NCBI GenBank assembly: GCA_026770575.1
Contig: MU657273.1
Span: forward strand, 74,103-88,921
Length of the DNA stretch: 14,819 nt
Direction of reading: 5' to 3'
DNA from: Pelagophyceae sp. CCMP2097
Taxonomy: Eukaryota; Sar; Pelagophyceae
The notes below the pieces were generated by a model, which saw nothing but the letters and a program-made list of their open reading frames with translations, searched no databases and had not been told where the DNA came from. Positions 9,116 to 14,819 of this stretch are shown here, piece by piece (the stretch's first letter is position 1; each line of letters begins with the position of its first letter). The position numbers and the translations under genes were made by a program.

Positions 9116-9239
9116 GTGGTTCCAGAACAACCCTTTTTCTGAATCCTTTTAATTTCTCAAACGAAATCCGCTTTTTAGAGGCTTTGAAACAGCTGTGCAC
9201 TCCTTAAAACACTCCGCTCGGCACCTGGGCTCCGTCGCC

Positions 9240-10490
9240 ATGCCGGTGTCGCGCGCGCCGGCGTCGGTGTCGCGCGCGCCGACGGCGCTCGTCGCCGACG
9301 TGCTGCGCTGCGTCGCCGCGGAGCGCTACGACGAGGCGCGCGGGCTCGTAGAGCAAGGTCGGTGCCCCATCCGATTCTTTGAAAGCCCTGCCCGATCCGG
9401 GGCAAGAAAGGACGGGGCCCCTCTCCGTCGGGCAGAGGGCTCCTGCATCGATCCAGAGTCGGCGGCCCCTCGAAAAGGCCCGGCCGTTTCCCCTCGAGGC
9501 GGCCCGCGGCGGCCTGCGGCGCTCCCCCGCTCACGCTCGCGCGCGCAGTGCTGGCGCACGAGCCGCGCAACGAGATGATGCTCGAGTGCGTGTGTATACT
9601 GCCGAGGCGTTTGCCTCAAGCACCCGCCGCGGGCCTTTCTGAAACCTCCGGCGCAGGTACCGGGCTGTGCTGCAGCAGGCGCAAAAGGCCGGCGACGACG
9701 CCGCCGAGGCGACGACGGACGACGACGACACGTCCTCGAGCGGCGGCGAGTCCTCGAGCGACGACGACGCCGGTGACGACGACGACGCCGGTGAGCACAA
9801 GAACGGCGCCGCCGCTCTGCTCGACGTCGACGACGCGCCCGACGACGAGGCGCCCGCCGCCACGGGTCCGTGGCAGGCCTGGGTTCTCCGTAGTGGTCCT
9901 CAGAGGCCTTTTGCCTCCCTTATTGCACCGCCGCCCAGAGCAAAGTCTGGCGTAGAGGTCTCCGAGACGGAGATGCGCGCCGACCTCGAGCGCTTCGGCC
10001 TCGCTGGGACGAAGCAGGCGCGTCTGGGCGTTTGGGAGCGCGGCCGATTGGAACGCGTTTCTGTGGGACCACGGGCCTCATCCGCCCTCATCGCCGCCTC
10101 ATCGCCGCCCCTCGACGCCGCGCCGCGCGCCACGCAGGAGCTGGTGCGCAACCTGCGGTTCATCCGCGGCGCGGCCGAGAACGCGGCGCGCGAGGCCGAA
10201 GACGCCGCGGAAGACGCCCTCTGGGCCGCGCGACCGGCGCGGCTGCCGGCAGCCGCGCGACTGCCGGTCGCGCGGCCGCCCGTCGCAGAGGCCAAGGACG
10301 CGCCGCGCGTGGGCCCGCGGTGCGTCCTGAGGCGCCGCGTTTCTTTTAAAAGAGGGCGCCGCGCAGCAGGAAGCGCCGCTCCAGCGAAACCCACTGGGAC
10401 TTTTACGACGCAGGGACTTTTGACGCAGGGACTTTTACGACGCAGGGACTTTTACGACGCAGGTTCGGTTCCAAGGCCGACTCCAAGTGA
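9240..10490 (+). CDS. Helical N-terminus, acidic linker and SAP-domain protein (6 exons, 243 aa)
   Basis: Exons are 9240-9357, 9549-9585, 9657-9865, 9956-10017, 10138-10319 and 10367-10490, ending at TGA with all phases consistent. The ATG at 9240 follows CGCC. Residues ~15-62 form two TPR-like helices (LVADVLRCVAAERYDEARGL, then VLAHEPRNEMMLEYRAVLQQ) reminiscent of the ERICH2 and TPR families. Residues 71-120 are an Asp/Ser/Glu-rich tract. Residues 127-150 form a SAP motif, EMRADLERFGLAGTKQ joined to ELVRNLRFIR, which exists only after removing intron 4 (10018-10137, apparently GC-AG). Next come an Ala/Glu-rich helix (GAAENAAREAEDAAEDALWA) and a basic C-terminus (RKRRSSETHWDFYD). SAP domains bind DNA or RNA, so a nuclear role is inferred and the exact function is unknown. 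Introns 3 and 4 are multiples of three and could be retained. The last exon carries a 17-bp array. Confidence 0.65.
10396..10461 (+). repeat. 17-bp tandem array inside the last exon of the SAP gene
   Basis: Four copies of GGGACTTTTACGACGCA lie at 10396-10412, 10413-10427 (15 bp, missing AC), 10428-10444 and 10445-10461. Because 17 is not a multiple of three, successive copies are read in different frames. The array stays open only in the present arrangement, and a gain or loss of one 17-bp copy would change the C-terminus. Confidence 0.88.
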
Positions 10491-10883
10491 CGCTGCTCGC
10501 GCCGGCCGCCTCGGCGGCCGCGCGGCGCCGTCTGTGGCGCGCCGGCCACGCACGCGCCGTCTCTGCCGAGCCATCTCCCTCGACGCACCGCCGCCTCCCT
10601 CGGCGGACTCCCCTCGGCGCGCGCACCAGTACGTGCCTGCTGCTGCGGCCGCGCGGCCGCGCTCATCGGACTCTAAGAACGATGGCACTTGGAGAAGGGT
10701 GGACGACGGCCCGGCCGGCATCCGCACCTCGGCGGGCGCAACACATCCCGATGCCGCCCGAACCGAACAAGGGTTGTTGCCTCGCGTCGCTTTGGGCTTT
10801 GAAAATAAAATTTTGCACCGAGGCGCATCTCCACCCGCGGCGCACGAGGGACCATGTCAGTCCTTGTTAGGCGCGCGTCTGCG
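10491..10883. other. Convergent intergenic region between the SAP and MAPKK genes
   Basis: The 393 bp between the two stop codons shows no exon with recognisable content. A plus-strand AATAAA at 10804-10809, inside GAAAATAAAATTTT, is a candidate poly(A) signal for the SAP gene, 314 bp past its stop. Long frames crossing this interval (for example 9667-11070 plus) are GC-driven. The palindrome GCGGCCGCGCGGCCGC lies near 10646. Confidence 0.45.
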
Positions 10884-12341
10884 TCAGCTGCTCGCCTTGT
10901 TGACCCATTTGCGCGTGCCGGCGATGGCGGCGGAGACGGACGTGGCGCCGTGCTTGCAGAGCCACGGCGCCGTGAGCAAAATCTCGGCGGGGATGCGCGA
11001 GGCCGGGTGCTTGGGCCTAGGGTTCGTGGGGTCTCGTCGGAATCCCTTGATGCTGGGAATCCTGGACTAGGAGGCACTCTCCGGATACGACCCGAGAGAC
11101 GCTGTGTCGAGCAGCATCCCGGCAATAAAGTCGCCGAATTCGCGCGACGCCCCAGGCGGCGGAGCCGGCGCCGGCGCCTCAAGGATCGTCTGCGCCATGC
11201 CGATGCACGTGTCGTCGACGGGGTAGGGATACCTGTGATTGCAAGATGGAGAAGCTCTGGTCCCCCTTCGCCGATCTCCGCACCGCCCCGTGGCGCACTC
11301 GAGCAGGACGAGGCCCGAGGACCATACGTCGCTGGCGTAGGAGTACGGCGCCGAGGCGATCCTGTTCCCGCCGGTTTGGGGGGCTGAGGCAACAGGCCAC
11401 GCCCGTCCGCCACGCTCTCAAAGCACTGACCGCTCCGGCGACATGTATTTAAAGGTGCCGACGAAGGTGCCGCACATGGCAATCGAGTTCTGCAGCGTCG
11501 TGCTCACGCCAAAGTCCGTGACCTAACCCTCACCCTGGAAAATTTGAAAAGCCGTCAGCTCCGCACAAGTCGGGCGCTCTTTTTGGCCCTGGCTCCGGCT
11601 TCGGACCATTCTCGGCGGGCGCATCCAGGGACAAGGCGAGGATGTTCGAGGCAGAGCGGGCCGGACTGCGCAGAGCGGGCCGAAGAGAGTGGGCCCGCAG
11701 GCTCTCCTGTCTGCGCTCCTTGGGGTCGCATGGACCGCTTTCGGGGCACCCGCCTCTCCGTGTGACATGGGACCCTCGAGGGGCCGCACCGGGCCGTCCT
11801 CGGGCCTCGGACGGGGCCATCCGCCTCCGGGACCGCTTCCACCCCCGCCGAGGGCCCCTGGGGCCTCGAAGGCAAAAGGGGCCGCACAGAGGGACCCTCG
11901 AAGTTCAAAGGGGCCGCCCTCGAGAAGGCCGCACTCGGCGTTGCATAGGCGGCCTTGGGTTTCTTCTCGGGGCCGCACCGTCGAGCCGCAAAAGAGGCGT
12001 CGCAACGTCGAGGGACCGCATTCGGACCGCCTCCCGTCGGACCGTCTCACGACAGAGTTGCAGCAGCGCTTCTGCCCGAAAATCTGCCTTGGCTGGAAAT
12101 GGGCCCTTTTCGGGATGCCCCATCTCGTGCGTGGGCTGGCCGCATCGCTTCAGTGCAGCTGCGCGGCGGCTCCGCGCGGCCCAGGGGCGGACCTCTGACG
12201 AAAATGTCGAGGGACCGCAGCGGTCCCAGGTCCACCTTGCCAACGATCTCCACGTGGCCAAATATCGTTGCCGACAATCTCCGTTTTCGTGGTGCCTCGG
12301 CACCGCAAAAATACCTTGACCTCGCCCGCCGAGTTGATGAG

Positions 12342-12372
<31 letters not shown>

Positions 12373-14511
12373 CGCTTCTGCCTAGGCTCCCGGCGTGCGG
12401 CCGCGCAGGGACCGCGCGTCCAACTCTGCGCCCGCTCCCCGCTCCGCCGGAAAGAGCCTTGAACCCGCGCCGCCGCCGAAAACGCCGCCGCTCAAGCTGC
12501 CGTTTGCCGAGGGCTCGTTGCCGACGCGGGAGCCGGCGACTTGAGGTAGGCCAAGCCCCAAAGAATTTGGAAAGTCATGTGCGCCAGCGCGGCCTCGGGC
12601 ACCGCGCCGACCTGCCCGCCGCTTCGAGGCCGTCGCAGAGCGCTCGAGGGCCCCAGTCGAGGCGATGAAACGGCGGATACGACCCCGGCACTCTATCCCG
12701 GCCGGCGAGACGGGCCAGGAGGCTCAAAGGCCGGCCGGACGCCAGGAGGCTCAAAGGCCGGCTGCGTCCAGCCAGGAAAAGGCCGGCCAGGGAAAAGTCT
12801 CGGGAAACGCCGCGTCGACGCAGTCAGCATCCTCGGAGGCGCTCTGGGGGTCTCAGGCATCACGCCGTGCTGCTCTCCTCCCTCGCTCGACGCGGTCGCT
12901 CGGTGGGACCCCCGCGATGTGACTGTCGCGGTGACTGGCTCCCTCGGACCCGCGAGCACCGGGCCTGAATCGCCGATCCGACTGACCTGGGCCACGACGT
13001 TGGCCAGCGAGCCGCCGTTCATGTACTCGAGCCTGCGTCCGTGTCGGGCGAGCAGACGCGTCGGCTCTGCCGCCTCTTCAGTTGCGAGTCGTCGACGTGA
13101 ACTCTCTTGCGGGGCGGTACGGAGCGCTTCCGCCTCGGCTCTGCCGCCTCGGCCTTGTGCCCTCTCCGGACTCACGCGATGGTGATGGCGCCTTCGCGGT
13201 AAAACGCGCCGTAGAAGCCGACGATGGCGGCGCAGTCGCATTTGTAGAGCCTATCCGGCGCGGCCAGGTACGACCACACCGAAAATCATCGCGAGGCGGG
13301 CCTGCACGAAACATCGCCACGACACGCCGCGGCGCTTCCAAGGCGCGACGCCCGCAGCGCACGCACGGCGGCCGCGAGGGCCGACGCCGGAGCGCCCTCA
13401 AACGCGCGGCTCTTCGGGTTTTCGCGCGGGGCTGCTCATCTTGGCGTTTTCAAAGTGGCGCGGCCGCGGGCGACTGGAGCTCGCGGATGAGCTGCTCGCG
13501 CTTCGACCTGGCCCCACGTGTACCGGCGCGCACCCCCGGGGGTCGGGGTTCACCGGCGTGCACCCCGGTCGTCGGGGCATATTGCCGGTGACGTGCGCCC
13601 CGGCAAAGGGACGAATCAAACATATCCATCACTTACTTATCGAACATATTGATCACCTTCAGCGCCAGCAGCGTCGGTTCGCGCCCCGAGACGCCGCGCC
13701 GGCCGGGCCACGACGCGCGCAGGACCTACCAAAACCCCGCCAGTATAAAGCCGCCAAAGGCGAGACCGAAACCCGAAACCGAAACCCGAACCGCGGACGC
13801 ACCATGGACGACGCTCCCTGGCCGATCACCTAGCGCCGGCGGTGCGGCGCTGGGGCGGGCCGGATATTGCCGACGTGGCCCCGGTGCTCCTTCTCCTTCT
13901 CCCAACCCGCATGCTCACCGGTCCAATTTCCAAGTCCTCGTAGTTGAGGTGGCCCCTCGGCGAGGCGTCGCCGAAATGACCCGGCAGCCGCTCGTCGCCC
14001 ATGGAGATGCCAGACGCGTCGATTGTCATACCGCCGCGCTGGAAGACCTGGAGCGCAACGCCTCCAAAAGCGCGGCGACGCGGCAAAAGGGCCTCGAAAC
14101 GCCTCGTACAAAGGTCCGTCTGGAGAAGCGCGCTCCCGTGAAACCGAGAGCGCCCGAGAGCCGGGCGCCCTCGACGTCGTACGAGGGCGCCCCTTCCGCA
14201 CGACGCCCTCTTTGAAGAAGACTCCGGTCGAGGGCGCGTCTCGTAATACGGCCACATCCGAGCGGCGCCTCGTCCTTCTCGCCCCGGTGCGAGCGCGCGG
14301 TCGTCCTTTGGACGTCCCCCGACCCTTCCACTCAAAGCCGGCCCCGGGGCCGTCTGGGGCGTCCTTTTGGGGCCTTTTGCATAGTGATGGGAATGCCAAT
14401 CGCGAGAGATGAAAAGGCCCATTGGAAACCTACCTTGCCGTCGGGATCAAAGCTCTTGTCCATGTCCGCCGCCTCCACCGTCACGCGCAGGCCCGGGCGC
14501 CGGCGCGCCAT
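10884..14511 (-). CDS. MAP kinase kinase, MKK3-like catalytic core (13 exons, 350 aa)
   Basis: Exons are 14511-14434, 14047-13919, 13829-13803, 13725-13637, 13507-13472, 13250-13176, 13032-12987, 12611-12541, 12381-12315, 11522-11431, 11361-11284, 11232-11101 and 11016-10884, ending at TGA. The joined protein has every main kinase motif: glycine loop IGQGASSMV (71-79), ALKVIN with Lys101, REL with Glu117, IVGFYGAFYREGAITIALEY, HRDIKPSNLL with Asp191, DFG (209-211), CGTFVGTFKYMSPER (223-237), SYASDVWSSGLVLLECATG and a C-lobe ending TAPWL. MAPKKs phosphorylate the Thr and Tyr of MAP kinases in the cytosol. NSIAMCGTFVGT resembles plant MKK3, giving Ser219 and Thr225 (S-x5-T) as likely activation sites. 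The NTF2-like tail of plant MKK3 is absent. An in-frame ATG at 14577 would add 22 residues. Exon 5 seems to use a GC donor (13471); a GT donor at 13474 would drop one residue. Confidence 0.9.
11523..12314 (-). repeat. 792-nt low-complexity intron 9 of the MAPKK gene
   Basis: This intron, donor GTATTT and acceptor GGTTAG, separates the catalytic loop from DFG. Its middle (about 11640-12230) is rich in degenerate words such as GGGACCCTCGAGGGGCCGCA and AGGGGCCGCACAGAGGGACC. They resemble in style, though not in exact sequence, the repeats filling the large transporter introns. Open frames through it on both strands are compositionally biased. The catalytic-loop exon also reads on into the intron, which mimics a truncated kinase. 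Confidence 0.65.
12714..12767. repeat. Tandem 27-bp repeat x 2 in a MAPKK intron
   Basis: Units beginning GCCAGGAGGCTCAAAGGCCG lie at 12714-12740 and 12741-12767, nearly identical over the first 22 bases. A third, shorter relative (GCCAGGAAAAGGCCGGCCAG) follows near 12771. All lie in the intron 12986-12612. Confidence 0.8.
13522..13602. repeat. Degenerate ~30-bp tandem repeat in a MAPKK intron
   Basis: Units built on ACCGGCGNGCACCCC followed by GTCGGGG start at 13522 and 13552. A third, more diverged copy (GCCGGTGACGTGCGCCCCGG) lies at 13583-13602. They fill most of the intron 13636-13508, just before the exon encoding SKREQLIRELQ. Confidence 0.65.
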
Positions 14512-14632
14512 CGCAAAGGAGCGGCGCGGACGATCGGCCGCCGACCCACTTCGTCTGGTCAGTTCCTGCAAGGTCAAGGAAGAGGAGCGCCGGGCTTCGG
14601 GACTGGTGGATACTGGAAAGTCTGGATAATTC

Positions 14633-14695
14633 AGGACCCGAAGGGTCCTTGCCGTTTATTCAACGTCAGTTTACGGCAAGGGCCCTTCGGGTCCT
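14633..14695 (+). repeat. 23-bp near-perfect inverted repeat with 17-nt loop
   Basis: The left arm, AGGACCCGAAGGGTCCTT followed by GCCGT (14633-14655), pairs with the right arm at 14673-14695. The single non-Watson-Crick position becomes a G-U pair if the plus strand is transcribed, so the RNA stem would be unbroken for 23 bp. AGGACCC..GGGTCCT and AAGGGCCCTT inside the arms are themselves palindromic. It lies 122 bp upstream of the MAPKK ATG at 14511. A small-RNA hairpin, an RNA leader structure or a tiny mobile-element relic are the options. Confidence 0.85.
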
Positions 14696-14723
14696 TTGAT
14701 TGAAGGATTACCAGGGGCAATTA

Positions 14724-14758
14724 TGTCTGTCTGTCTGTTTGTCTGTCTGAAAAAAAAA
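14724..14758. repeat. (TGTC)n microsatellite followed by an A tract
   Basis: Six TGTC-type units with one TGTT variant (14724-14749) run directly into nine adenines (14750-14758). A simple-sequence repeat in the upstream region of the MAPKK gene. Confidence 0.9.
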
Positions 14759-14819
14759 CCGTCCGTCGCCGGGTCCATCCGTGAGGTTCCACCTTTGGGA
14801 AGAAAAAAAAACAGCAACT

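Larger units (their letters stand above)
8035..9239. other. Intergenic region between the divergent transporter and SAP genes
   Basis: Neither strand gives an exon chain with recognisable domains. The part from about 8085 to 8340 is AT-rich and promoter-like for the transporter. From 8340 to 8640 all frames are fairly open (for example 8332-8676 plus, 8337-8570 minus), but none resembles a known family. The 161-codon minus frame 9130-8645 covers the duplicated 36-bp element and is probably fortuitous. It could contain a small unrecognised gene or an old insertion. Confidence 0.5.
14512..14819. other. Region upstream of the MAPKK gene
   Basis: No exon is evident. The frame of the MAPKK start is open back to an ATG at 14577, so the coding sequence may begin there. 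Further out lie a strong inverted repeat (14633-14695), a tetranucleotide microsatellite and two poly(A) runs (14750-14758 and near the window end). Confidence 0.5.

Noticed and set aside
8645..9130. A 161-codon minus-strand open frame in the intergenic region
   Set aside because: No recognisable family, no start context or splice support, and it translates both copies of the direct repeat. Kept only as part of the unexplained interval.
9667..11070. A 467-codon plus-strand continuation of the SAP gene
   Set aside because: It requires reading through four well-supported introns and antisense to the last kinase exon. The spliced model closes at 10490.
10673..11482. A 269-codon minus-strand open frame
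   Set aside because: It is out of frame with the kinase exons it overlaps. The kinase motifs lie in other phases joined by splicing.
13741..13800. A telomere-like run of GAAACCC
   Set aside because: Only about four imperfect copies, located inside the short MAPKK intron 13802-13726, so a simple-sequence patch is more likely.

Overview
The window looks like nuclear DNA of a small, GC-rich unicellular eukaryote. Every gene I can reconstruct is split into many short exons by introns that mostly begin GTGCGY, GTCCGT or GTCAGT (a few apparently GC) and end in (C/T)AG followed by G in the next exon. No bacterial operon or ribosome-binding-site structure is present. A pelagophyte/stramenopile alga such as Aureococcus is my best guess. 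It rests on GC content, intron style and gene types, so it is an inference. No tRNA, rRNA, CRISPR array or complete transposon was found. Most long open frames here are shadows or repeat artefacts, and the real coding sequence only appears when exons are joined.

Layout: a possible exon of a minus-strand gene (1-75); an AT-richer intergenic region with a hairpin-like repeat (76-708); a five-exon plus-strand gene for a multi-repeat Myb/SANT protein resembling SNAPC4, the DNA-binding subunit of the snRNA-activating complex (709-2290); a convergent ten-exon minus-strand gene for a SulP/SLC26-type membrane transporter with C-terminal STAS and cyclic-nucleotide-binding-like domains (8034 down to 2466); a 1.2 kb intergenic region with a TATA-like site and a duplicated 36-bp element (8035-9239); a six-exon plus-strand gene for a 243-residue helical, acidic, SAP-domain protein (9240-10490); and a convergent thirteen-exon minus-strand gene for a MAP kinase kinase closest in its activation loop to plant MKK3 (14511 down to 10884). 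The window ends with a long near-perfect inverted repeat and a TGTC microsatellite.

Exon joining is supported by three independent checks: phases agree across every junction, all four genes close in frame at a stop, and conserved motifs that no single frame contains (Myb tryptophan spacing, STAS core, cNBD core, all main kinase motifs) are restored across the junctions.

The four genes do not form an obvious pathway. Two are likely nuclear (SNAPC4-like, SAP), one is a membrane transporter and one a cytosolic signalling kinase. The most distinctive features are the transporter-STAS-cNBD fusion, large introns filled with short palindromic GC-rich words, a 17-bp array inside the last SAP-gene exon, several apparent GC-AG introns, and the terminal inverted repeat.
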